Shown: positions 58,155-64,000 of the stretch, piece after piece
Layout of the letters: every line of letters starts with the position of its first letter
Numbering within the stretch: the stretch's first letter is position 1
Assembly: GCA_052148715.1 (NCBI GenBank)
Contig: JBKQHQ010000121.1
Location: 75,886-139,885, forward strand
Direction of reading: 5' to 3'
DNA from: JBKQHQ01 sp052148715
GTDB taxonomy: Bacteria; Pseudomonadota; Alphaproteobacteria; Rhizobiales; Xanthobacteraceae
DNA length: 64,000 nucleotides
Notes under the pieces: generated by a model
The model's database searches: none
Told to the model about the DNA's origin: nothing
The model's input: only the letters and a program-made list of their open reading frames with translations
Position numbers and translations under genes: made by a program

Positions 58155-59705
58155 ATGGAAGACGCCAATAGGTATCATTTTTCGGAGCCGATCACGATTT
58201 TTCACGAAAGACGGCTTCCCGAAAAGGGCGTTCCGGCAGGATATGCCGCCCTGATCGATGCTCATCGATTGGAAGTGCCGCTTCCTCTCCGGCTATCGGC
58301 TATTGGGGCTCGCCATCGCGTTACGGAGACCCCTGAATGGCGTATCCTCACGCCCAGACACTCGCCAAAGTCGAGCCTGGAAGGCCACCTCACCTTTGCG
58401 CTCAGGTATGAGGGGCTAGATCTTGCCGTTCTTAAGCGTCTCTTCTTGGCCGTAAAGCCTGCCGACATCGAGGCCATCGTCCGTGCGACACCGACCGGCA
58501 GCTATGCCCGGCGCATCTGGTTCTTGTGTGAATGGCTCACGGGTAAGGCGCTCAATCTTCCTGCTGCCAACACGGGCACTTACGTGCCTGCCGTTGATCC
58601 CCAACAACAATGGGCCGGTGACGGGGAAAATTCGCAGCGACATCGCGTCAGAAATAACTTGCCGGGTACGCCCGATTTCTGCCCTCTGGTTTTTCGCACT
58701 CCGACCCTCGACCAATTCGTTTCGATGAATCTGGCCGAGCGCGCAAGCGCAGCGGTCAAGAATGTTCCGCGCGATCTGCTTAGGCGCGCCACGACCTACC
58801 TCCTCTTGAAGGATTCAAAGTCGAGCTACTTCATTGAAGGAGAGCGGCCTCCTCAAGACCGTATTCAGCGCTGGGGCCGGGCTATCGGTGAGGCCGGACG
58901 GGCACCACTTGATCTGGACGAGCTGCTACGGCTGCAACGCATCGTCATCGGCGATGAGCGGTTCGTACGTTTGGGCTTGCGACAGGAGGGCGGCTTCGTG
59001 GGCGAACGTGATCGGGATAGCCACGCGCCCATCCCGGACCACGTTAGTGCACGTCCCGATGATTTGACTTCACTCATAGAAGGCTTGGCCGCTTTTGATC
59101 GCGATGCGGCGAAAGGTCTGAACTCGGTGATCGCCGCCGCGGTCCTGGCCTTCGGTTTTGTCTACATCCACCCGTTCGTGGACGGGAACGGCCGGATTCA
59201 TCGCTATCTTATCCACCATGTGCTTGCCCGCCGGGGCTTCAATCCGCACGGCGTCCACTTTCCCGTCTCCGCTGCCATCCTCGATCGAATCGATGAATAT
59301 CGTCGCGTCCTGGAAAGCTACTCGCGCAGGCTCTTGCCTGTCATTCGTTGGGAACCCACCGAGAAACATAACGTCCGAGTCCTGAATGACACGGCCGACT
59401 TCTACCGATTTTTCGACGCGACGCCGCACGCGGAATTTCTATACGCATGCGTTCAACAAACCATCGAGCAGGACTGGCCGAATGAAACCAGGTTTCTGCA
59501 AAATTCCGACCGGTTCCGCAGCTCGGTCGAGGCAATCGTCGATATGTCCGAGGGAACGCTCGACAACTTACTCGGCTTCCTGAGACAAAACGGCGGGCGA
59601 TTGTCCAAGCGCGCCCGCGAGAAAGAATTCGCTAAGTTGACTGAGGAAGAGACCCGCTACATTGAGGAAGCGTACGCCGATGCATTTGAGGGGGAGGATC
59701 GTTGA
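58155..59705 (+). CDS. Fic family AMP-transferase with intramolecular inhibitory motif
   Basis: A 516-residue Fic protein that should transfer AMP (or another nucleotide part) to a target protein. The active site is HPFVDGNGRIHR (residues 339-350). An inhibitory alpha-helix motif S-x-x-x-E-G is visible upstream (SYFIEGE, Ser224-Glu228-Gly229), as in class II, self-inhibited Fic enzymes. A C-terminal region (SSVEAIVDMSEGTLDNLLGFL) follows. ATG 58155 has GGAGG 11 bases upstream; ATG 58086 is also in frame. It lies within the island beside the recombinase unit and may be a toxin-like or defence gene. Confidence 0.85.
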   Translation: MEDANRYHFSEPITIFHERRLPEKGVPAGYAALIDAHRLEVPLPLRLSAIGARHRVTETPEWRILTPRHSPKSSLEGHLTFALRYEGLDLAVLKRLFLAVKPADIEAIVRATPTGSYARRIWFLCEWLTGKALNLPAANTGTYVPAVDPQQQWAGDGENSQRHRVRNNLPGTPDFCPLVFRTPTLDQFVSMNLAERASAAVKNVPRDLLRRATTYLLLKDSKSSYFIEGERPPQDRIQRWGRAIGEAGRAPLDLDELLRLQRIVIGDERFVRLGLRQEGGFVGERDRDSHAPIPDHVSARPDDLTSLIEGLAAFDRDAAKGLNSVIAAAVLAFGFVYIHPFVDGNGRIHRYLIHHVLARRGFNPHGVHFPVSAAILDRIDEYRRVLESYSRRLLPVIRWEPTEKHNVRVLNDTADFYRFFDATPHAEFLYACVQQTIEQDWPNETRFLQNSDRFRSSVEAIVDMSEGTLDNLLGFLRQNGGRLSKRAREKEFAKLTEEETRYIEEAYADAFEGEDR

Positions 59706-59764
59706 GCTGCTTGTTATTCGGAGCCCTGTTGACCGCGAAGAGGTTTCTCGCACACAGGCCTGTC

Positions 59765-59900
59765 CGAACGGACGACACTACGCGTATTAATGAACTGATT
59801 GCCACCGGGCTTCTCGCGTCGGGCACCCCGAAAGGATCGGTGTCGCTGTGCTTTCCAACGGAAGCGCAAGAAATTCTGTTCCGCGCTTGTCTCCCGAAAC
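59765..59900 (+). pseudogene. Remnant resembling the C-terminal winged helix of another Fic protein
   Basis: A short plus-strand frame directly after the Fic gene contains RINELIATGLLASGTPKGSV and then SLCFPTEAQEILFRACLP. This looks like the end of the C-terminal winged-helix module found in many Fic proteins (a glycine-turn helix, K-G-P/S, FP...FP). It is not preceded by any catalytic part and is followed by AT-rich sequence. I read it as debris of a second Fic gene or of an extended 3' end of the first. Low certainty. Confidence 0.35.
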
Positions 59901-59929
59901 CTGAAAGGTCTGAATCCAGCCTTCCGACA

Positions 59930-60215
59930 CCATGGGTTAACAAGTTGAAAACACTACATATTTATAAAGGACCGGTTTGTCCTAATTGCTCCATGTCTTT
60001 GATTTATCTAGCGTATTTCAAAACTTACACATCCACTTACACATACACACATTTAACCTAGATTAAGCTAATAATAACAAATACTTACGATAGCCATAAT
60101 CTGACTCAAAAGTCTGACAAGTATAAGTGACTGATAATTACTTTAATAAATTGTTTATTCTCTGATGGTTACTATGTAAATCAGTGCGTAAAATCGTTTT
60201 TTCTTGACAAAACTT
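59930..60215. other. Extremely AT-rich non-coding tract
   Basis: A stretch of nearly 290 bases dominated by A and T (for example TTTAATAAATTGTTTATTC near 60141), in sharp contrast to the GC-rich window. It contains a short direct repeat (CTTACACATCCACTTACACAT, cut here to 20 or so bases, near 60022-60045). No gene, ribosome binding site or terminator is seen. It could be the border or origin-like region of the mobile element, or acquired DNA of a low-GC source. Up to 60387 nothing else is recognised. Confidence 0.6.
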
Positions 60216-60387
60216 CACGGTCATCTGTCTTGGATACTCGGCTTTGTTCGAGTAGCGCATCTAAAGATAAAAATGCGTCGTAGCAAGGGGGAGATCTTGG
60301 CCAAAACTCATTCAAACAATCCGACATTGCGCAATCCAAAGTTTGCCAAAGAAGTATTCGACCACGCTCGCCATCCTAAAGCGTGGC

Positions 60388-60699
60388 TCAATGTCGGCTG
60401 CCGGCTGCGCTCTTCCGCAGATATGCGACGCAGATGCCGGGCGCTGCGACCTTCTTGAACAGGTGTGGAGAAGCCACCGCTGAGGACGGATAGGTCGATA
60501 GTTTGGCCTTGAACTCTGGATGCGTGAATGCAGCCCGGAAGTCAGCGGTGGACGCCCAGACCGCGTAGTTGAGATAAGTCGGACTTTCGCCGATTGCGCG
60601 GTGAAGCTGGGTGGAGATGAAGCCCGGCTGGCGCTTCATGAAGACTGCGTCGTCCTGCCAGGCTTTGAGAAAGGTCTGTTCGTCCGCTTTATCCATCAT
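60388..60699 (-). pseudogene. 5'-truncated antibiotic biosynthesis monooxygenase-domain gene
   Basis: The frame ending at 60388 carries most of an ABM-family domain: DEQTFLKAWQDDAVFMKRQPGF, then ISTQLHRAIGESPTYLNYAV and WASTADFRAAFTHPEFKAKL, PHLFKKVAAPGICV. The normal N-terminal strand is replaced at about 60700 by antisense TraG-like sequence, and the C-terminus is extended (AYLRKSAAGSRH). An internal ATG at 60699 could still start a 103-residue product, but the family start is missing, so I call it a remnant. Confidence 0.65.
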
Positions 60700-60723
60700 A
60701 AACAGGTTCTGCGCGCGTTCAAG

Positions 60724-61053
60724 GAAGCCGTGACCTTGCTGCGCGGCTACGGCCTGCGCTGCTGCCTGTTCCTGCAGTCGCACGCGCAACTGAAATCGCT
60801 CTATCCGCATGATCACGAGGCCATCACCGAGAACTGCGGCGCCATCGTCACGTTCGGCCACACCTCGATGGGGATGTCGCGCCCCATCGCCGATCTGCTG
60901 GGGGACATCTCCGCCGATACCCTGTTCGGCATGACCCGCGACCAGATCGCCGTGCGGATGGCCGGCGAGCCGACCGTGATCGCGCGGCGGCTCGACTACC
61001 TGACCGACGGCCTGTTTGCCGGCAAGTTCGACGCCAACCGGCGGTACCGGTGA
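60724..61053 (+). pseudogene. 3' remnant of a TraG/VirD4-type conjugation coupling protein
   Basis: From about 60724 the plus frame reads AVTLLRGYGLRCCLFLQSHA, QLKSLYPHDHEAITENCGAI, VTFGHTSMGMSRPIADLLGD and DQIAVRMAGEPTVIARRLDY, ending in a stop at 61053. This is the C-terminal part of a TraG/TraD/VirD4 type IV secretion coupling ATPase (the region after Walker B). Everything upstream, about 500 residues including Walker A, is absent. It abuts the monooxygenase remnant head to head near 60700-60724. Evidence of past conjugative element activity at this site. Confidence 0.75.
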
Positions 61054-61101
61054 GCAGCGATGTCCGGGCCGAGGCTCCGGCGTCTGATTCGGTTGATCGT
61101 C

Positions 61102-61135
61102 ATTCCGGGGCGCCGCAGAGCGGCGTGCCCGGAAT
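61102..61135. repeat. Intergenic palindrome of the ATTCCGGGGCGC type
   Basis: ATTCCGGGG-CGCCGC, a short AGAG loop, then CGGCG-TGCCCGGAAT form an imperfect hairpin. CATTCCGGGGCGC...GCCCGGAAT elements are dispersed intergenic repeats in Bradyrhizobium/Rhodopseudomonas-type genomes. A related flank (CTCCCTCGCTAGGCTCCGG, 61159-61178) recurs inverted near 61784. Confidence 0.6.
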
Positions 61136-61204
61136 ATACGCACCATGAGTGATTCCGGGCTCCCTCGCTAGGCTCCGGATCCGGTGAAGTCACAACGCCA
61201 GGCA

Positions 61205-61504
61205 TCAAGCCTCGGCTGGGGCACCGCCGGCCGCGACCTCGGCGAGGATAGCCTTCTCTCGGGATGTGGCTTTGACGCGCCGGCCGGTACCGACGGAGGC
61301 CACGAACAACAGCAGCCATCCGCTGAACAGGATCCAGAAGGCGCCCAGCTGCGGCAGGGCCGGAAGGTCGGTGATCGCCTTCGGTATCGCGACGCCCGGG
61401 ATTGCAGGAATGTTGATCGGAATTCCCAGATATTGCACGACGCCTACCACTACCAAAACGAACGCGAGCAAGAAAAGCAGGATGTTTGGAGAGCGCAGTC
61501 GCAT
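61205..61504 (-). CDS. Small membrane protein, 99 aa
   Basis: A two-helix membrane protein: NILLFLLAFVLVVVGVVQYLG, a Pro/Ile-rich loop (IPINIPAIPGVAIPKAI), then FWILFSGWLLLFVASVG and a basic/Ala-rich tail (REKAILAEVAAGGAPAEA). The ATG at 61504 is chosen with AGAGGAT upstream; the longer upstream frame is not membrane-like. No family is recognised with confidence. Confidence 0.72.
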   Translation of the reverse strand: MRLRSPNILLFLLAFVLVVVGVVQYLGIPINIPAIPGVAIPKAITDLPALPQLGAFWILFSGWLLLFVASVGTGRRVKATSREKAILAEVAAGGAPAEA

Positions 61505-61901
61505 GGTTGGATCCTCTTTTGATTGGAGCGCACAGCGTAAACTTGATTGAACTCGTCTTGCACTCATTTTCCGGAAACAAACATTACTGCTCCGCGTCAA
61601 TTACATGCGGCGGAAGATCACTTTTCACCCGGCACGAAATCTACGCGGTTCGAACGCGCTACGCGGCCGGGATGCCGTCAGGACGGAGCCACGCCCCGAG
61701 CGAATCGCTCGATGCGCCCAGCGAATTCACCTATCCTCACTCTGTGACACACGCGTAACGAGCGCGGCCCTGCAAGGGCCCACGCGTAGCGAGGGAGCCT
61801 GGACGCTATAGTGACTGACCGGGTTATCGATTCCCGGCTCGCCACTTTGCGACGCTCCCTCGAATGACGGCCAATCGAAGCAATGTCAATAACCACCGCA
61901 C
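61505..61901. other. Intergenic region with palindromic repeats
   Basis: About 400 bases without a credible gene. It holds a hairpin GGCCCT-GCA-AGGGCC (61766-61780), a 9-bp inverted repeat CGAGGGAGC (61790-61798) with GCTCCCTCG (61854-61862), and a short direct repeat ACGCGTAnCGAG (61751-61762 and 61782-61793). These look like dispersed non-coding repeats. Promoters of the leftward small membrane gene must lie near 61510-61560. Confidence 0.5.
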
Positions 61902-62294
61902 CTACTTGATCAATTCCCAAAAGATCCCGACGACCGCAACAAAGCCCAGCACGAAGACCAGCGTTCTCACGTAGGGTATCGCCAGCCAATAGACCACCGC
62001 GTGCGCCAACCGCAGCCAGAAGAAACACATCGCCCAGAAGGCGGTCATCGCGTTGGCCTTGCCGGCGAGGTGAGCAACGATCACGAGCGCCGCAAAGGGC
62101 GCAAAGCACTCCACCGCATTGAGATAGGCGCGGTCGGCGCGCATGCCCCACAATGGAACGGGACGCGGCGTCGGATCGACATAGTTGGGAGGCGCAAGAA
62201 ATCCGTTCGTCGCCACCTGGGCGATGACGTAGGGAATCCAAAGCGCAGCCGTCAGCATCGCCGTGTAGGCGAGGTATTTTAGATCAGTGGTCAT
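61902..62294 (-). CDS. MAPEG family membrane protein
   Basis: A 130-residue protein with four predicted helices and the MAPEG pattern: DLKYLAYTAMLTAALWIPYV, RADRAYLNAVECFAPFAALVIVAHL (the conserved R-A-x-x-N-x-x-E motif), FWLRLAHAVVYWLAIPYVRT. The family covers glutathione-dependent membrane enzymes in eukaryotes; bacterial members such as this are functionally uncharacterised. The two SRPBCC genes upstream run in the same direction with short gaps, so an operon is possible. Confidence 0.85.
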   Translation of the reverse strand: MTTDLKYLAYTAMLTAALWIPYVIAQVATNGFLAPPNYVDPTPRPVPLWGMRADRAYLNAVECFAPFAALVIVAHLAGKANAMTAFWAMCFFWLRLAHAVVYWLAIPYVRTLVFVLGFVAVVGIFWELIK

Positions 62295-62328
62295 GACGCC
62301 TCACTTTCCCCTGATGCCGCCTGTGAAC

Positions 62329-62757
62329 CTATTGCGCCGCGCTCTCTGCGCGGCGTTTCAGATCGGCGGCAAACGTGTCGAAGGCCGGTTGCAGGTCCGG
62401 GATCGATCGCGTGATCAACGGCGCGAGCAGGCCGCTGTAGACCTCGCGCATGGCAAACCTGACCTCCCCGTCCGCGCCAGGCGTCAGCGTGAAGCTGCGC
62501 GCGCCCGTGAATAGTCCAAGCGGCATGCCGCCCGACCACACCATTCTGTGCGGCGGCGCGAACTCGGTGACAGTGAGCGGAAACGCCCGCCCCGGCGCGG
62601 CCTTGGCGCGGACCGTCACTTTCTCGCCGGCGGCGATGCGCCCGTCGATCCTTTCGACGGTCGAATTCCATTGCGGGAAGCCGGCCGCGTCCGTGAGCAA
62701 GGCCCAGACCGCCTCGGGACGCGCACGGATCGCGATCGATGTGGCGAAGCTTCTCAT
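62329..62757 (-). CDS. SRPBCC (START-like) domain protein
   Basis: A 142-residue protein of the SRPBCC polyketide-cyclase/START fold: MRSFATSIAIRARPEAVWALLTDAAGFPQWNS, then VTVRAKAAPGRAFPLTVTEF and the C-terminal helix LQPAFDTFAADLKRRAES. It has the hydrophobic-cavity fold used for lipid-like ligands; no enzyme motif is seen. It is 41 bases downstream of the AHSA1-type gene and 34 bases upstream of the MAPEG gene, all on the minus strand. Confidence 0.83.
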   Translation of the reverse strand: MRSFATSIAIRARPEAVWALLTDAAGFPQWNSTVERIDGRIAAGEKVTVRAKAAPGRAFPLTVTEFAPPHRMVWSGGMPLGLFTGARSFTLTPGADGEVRFAMREVYSGLLAPLITRSIPDLQPAFDTFAADLKRRAESAAQ

Positions 62758-62798
62758 CCCGCAATCGTAACATTGAAGTTACGAAAGACAAGCCGTCG

Positions 62799-63218
62799 CT
62801 ACGCCGCCGCTCGCGACAATGCGGCCAACACGACATCCCAGGACCGGGCATAGCGCGGCGCCCGCTCGGTCCACAGGGCCTCACTGACGGGCTTCGGCCT
62901 GTGGGTCACGGTCACGCGCGTGCCGCGTTCCTCGGCAACGAAGGTGATCTCGACCTCCGTCGGCTTTTCCGGGCCGGTCGCCAGGAAGAAATCGAGCACA
63001 ATGCGGCTCGGGAGCTCCCAGGATCGAACGCAGCCGAGCTCCACCTCGCGCCCATCGCCCGCGCGTTCGTAGAACCGACCGCTTTGCAGCAGAAATATCT
63101 CGCTCGTCGGATCTTCCGTGTGGCGCCGATCCGCCGGCCACCACTCGCCGATCTTTTGCGTAAAGAGCTCGAACGCCGCGCGGGGAGCGAGCGGCAACAC
63201 CACGGACTTGACCATCAT
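62799..63218 (-). CDS. SRPBCC/AHSA1-type protein paired with an ArsR-type repressor
   Basis: A 139-residue START-fold protein: VVLPLAPRAAFELFTQKIGEWWP, then EIFLLQSGRFYERAGDGREV, RIVLDFFLATGPEKPTEVEIT and the final helix YARSWDVVLAAL. The ATG at 63218 overlaps the stop of the ArsR-type gene, so the two are co-translated. ArsR-AHSA1 pairs are common; the SRPBCC protein may bind the ligand sensed by, or act with, the repressor. Inference from context. Confidence 0.83.
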   Translation of the reverse strand: MMVKSVVLPLAPRAAFELFTQKIGEWWPADRRHTEDPTSEIFLLQSGRFYERAGDGREVELGCVRSWELPSRIVLDFFLATGPEKPTEVEITFVAEERGTRVTVTHRPKPVSEALWTERAPRYARSWDVVLAALSRAAA

Positions 63219-63502
63219 CGCCGGGCTAGCTCCTCGAGCCGGTCGAGCGCGGTGTTCCAGAAGTCGTCGACGAATTCGCGGACGCTGGCAAAGCCGTGCA
63301 GACGAATGGAGTAGATGTTCCGCGTGCCCTCCTCCCGGGTCTGCACCAAGCCGGCATCCTCCAGGACGCGCAGGTGACGCGACACCGCCGGTCGGCTCAC
63401 CGGAAGCCCTGCCGCGATTTCCCCGACCGACAGCGGCCCGGCGCGCAGCTCGTGCAGGATGGCGCGCCGAACGGGATTTCCGAGGGCATCGAGCACATGC
63501 AT
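63215..63502 (-). CDS. ArsR/SmtB-fold transcriptional repressor
   Basis: A 95-residue winged-helix protein: HVLDALGNPVRRAILHELRAG, the recognition helix VSRPAVSRHLRVLEDAGLV and the wing TREEGTRNIYSIRL. It has no cysteines, so it is not a metal sensor of the classical type. ATG 63502 is preferred to 63526 because an inverted repeat GTAAC-N6-GTTAC lies at 63508-63523, which would otherwise be inside the coding region. It probably represses its own SRPBCC-containing operon. Confidence 0.87.
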   Translation of the reverse strand: MHVLDALGNPVRRAILHELRAGPLSVGEIAAGLPVSRPAVSRHLRVLEDAGLVQTREEGTRNIYSIRLHGFASVREFVDDFWNTALDRLEELARR

Positions 63503-63507
63503 AGTGT

Positions 63508-63523
63508 GTAACAAATACGTTAC
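63508..63523. promoter_or_regulatory. Likely operator of the ArsR-type repressor
   Basis: GTAAC-AAATAC-GTTAC is a perfect 5-bp inverted repeat with a 6-base spacer, ending 6 bases before the repressor start codon. Its position at the promoter/start of an autoregulated ArsR gene makes it a good operator candidate. Confidence 0.6.
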
Positions 63524-63623
63524 CATTCATCGGCTGACAAGAGTTGCCGCGATTTCTCTTGTGGTTCCGCGTCGGGTGCACTTCAGCGTCGCGACAGCGA
63601 GCCCACGATCCTTGAGGATCAAA

Positions 63624-64000
63624 TCAGGGCCGATCCGGATCGCTAAGCAGCTTAAATTGGAAAGTGCCTTTTCTCACACCCGAATCCGATCCCGAAAGAG
63701 AACAATAAAACGCGCCGGATGCGTTTCCACCGGAAAGATGACCAAAATAAATGCACAGGTCCTCCTGAACGTCATGGCGGTCAACGCTGGTCGTTTGCCG
63801 CATGGCGAAATACCCATCTGCACATACGACTTCAATATCGCCAGATCTTACGACGGATTTCTTTCCCTCCTTCAGCTCGAAGGTTACGTATGTCCCGGTA
63901 TTTGTGATTCTTTCGAATTTTATCTCCAGGAGCTTCATTGATCCCTTGCCGTCCTTGTCAAGACCGGTTTCGGTTCCATCCTGAATCAAGTTGCCGGGAC
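63624..64000 (-). CDS. Hypothetical protein, N-terminus beyond window
   Basis: A minus-strand frame ending at 63624 and still open at the right window edge (PGNLIQDGTETG... before an internal ATG at 63938, MKLLEIKFERITNT). The visible part is beta-rich and soluble-looking (YVTFELKEGKKSVVRSGDIE, GAFYCSLSG, GTFQFKLLSDP) with a few Cys. An opposite-strand frame is also open here, so coding is likely but not certain. I do not recognise a family. Confidence 0.4.
   Translation of the reverse strand, partial: PGNLIQDGTETGLDKDGKGSMKLLEIKFERITNTGTYVTFELKEGKKSVVRSGDIEVVCADGYFAMRQTTSVDRHDVQEDLCIYFGHLSGGNASGAFYCSLSGSDSGVRKGTFQFKLLSDPDRP

Larger units (their letters stand above)
53386..61053. mobile_element. 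Probable integrated genomic island at tRNA-Leu
   Basis: The segment from the tRNA remnant to the TraG remnant differs from its surroundings. It starts at a tRNA gene, carries a serine recombinase with two partition-like proteins, a small phage-type regulator, a Fic toxin-like gene, a very AT-rich tract and a conjugation-gene fragment, and it lacks housekeeping genes. Core-type genes resume near 61.2 kb. The exact right border is not determined: no second copy of the tRNA 3' end was found by eye. Boundaries are therefore approximate. Confidence 0.55.

Noticed and set aside
1..64000. CRISPR arrays or known restriction-modification systems
   Set aside because: No regularly spaced direct repeats and no cas, methyltransferase-endonuclease or helicase-nuclease genes were seen. 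The HNH protein at 49.7 kb is of the housekeeping type.

Overview
The window looks like a chromosomal segment of a high-GC alphaproteobacterium of the order Hyphomicrobiales (Rhizobiales), probably near Bradyrhizobium, Rhodopseudomonas or Xanthobacteraceae. This is inferred from gene order and protein types: ftsE-ftsX-DUF218-plsC next to an MJ0042 zinc-ribbon gene, argH-lptM-lysA beside tlpA, a TIGR02302 protein, an rhizobial-style arsR-arsI-arsC-aqpS operon, and GAGCGC / GAGCATTTCC-type intergenic palindromes. No rRNA or CRISPR array was seen. One tRNA gene (tRNA-Leu, anticodon CAA) is present.

Layout. 0-9.3 kb: end of an M61 peptidase, a fatty-acid desaturase, a MarR regulator followed by two tandem zinc methyltransferases of the MetE-C family, an ankyrin protein, a VOC protein and an aminotransferase. 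9.3-14.2 kb: a truncated amino-acid-binding protein, a heavy-metal-binding-domain membrane protein, and a five-gene translationally coupled arsenic operon (arsR, a shortened VOC paralogue, arsI, arsC, aqpS), then an outer-membrane protein. 14.7-16.4 kb: hpaH-hpaI (aromatic meta-cleavage lower pathway). 16.5-26.3 kb: a sulfite/nitrite assimilation block: a 37-residue membrane microprotein, cysJ, cysI, then, behind a strong sigma-54 promoter, a formate/nitrite-type channel, nirA, a 4Fe-4S/FAD/NADPH reductase and cysG. Siroheme made by CysG serves both reductases. CysJ, NirA and the Fe-S reductase share an N-terminal 14-residue motif.

26.4-53 kb is mostly core: plsC/DUF218/ftsX/ftsE, an MJ0042 protein and a CpdR-like response regulator, TIGR02302, lysA/lptM/argH, tlpA, a YjfB-like protein, 3-hydroxybutyryl-CoA dehydrogenase with etfA/etfB, a PduO-type cobalamin adenosyltransferase, a likely methylsuccinyl-CoA dehydrogenase, YihY, a soluble hybrid histidine kinase, gluQ, an AlkA-like glycosylase, an esterase, an HNH nuclease, a broken Uma2 gene, a DASS transporter and dsbB.

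53.2-61.1 kb is an accessory island lying directly downstream of tRNA-Leu. It holds a degenerate partial copy of that tRNA, a serine recombinase coupled to two different ParB/RepB-like proteins, a divergent small regulator, a Fic AMP-transferase with a recognisable self-inhibitory motif, an AT-rich tract, and head-to-head remnants of a monooxygenase gene and a TraG-type conjugation gene. The recombinase-ParB-RepB operon is the best candidate here for an uncharacterised system. 61.1-64 kb returns to ordinary genes (MAPEG, two SRPBCC proteins, an ArsR-type repressor with a visible operator) and ends in an incomplete gene.
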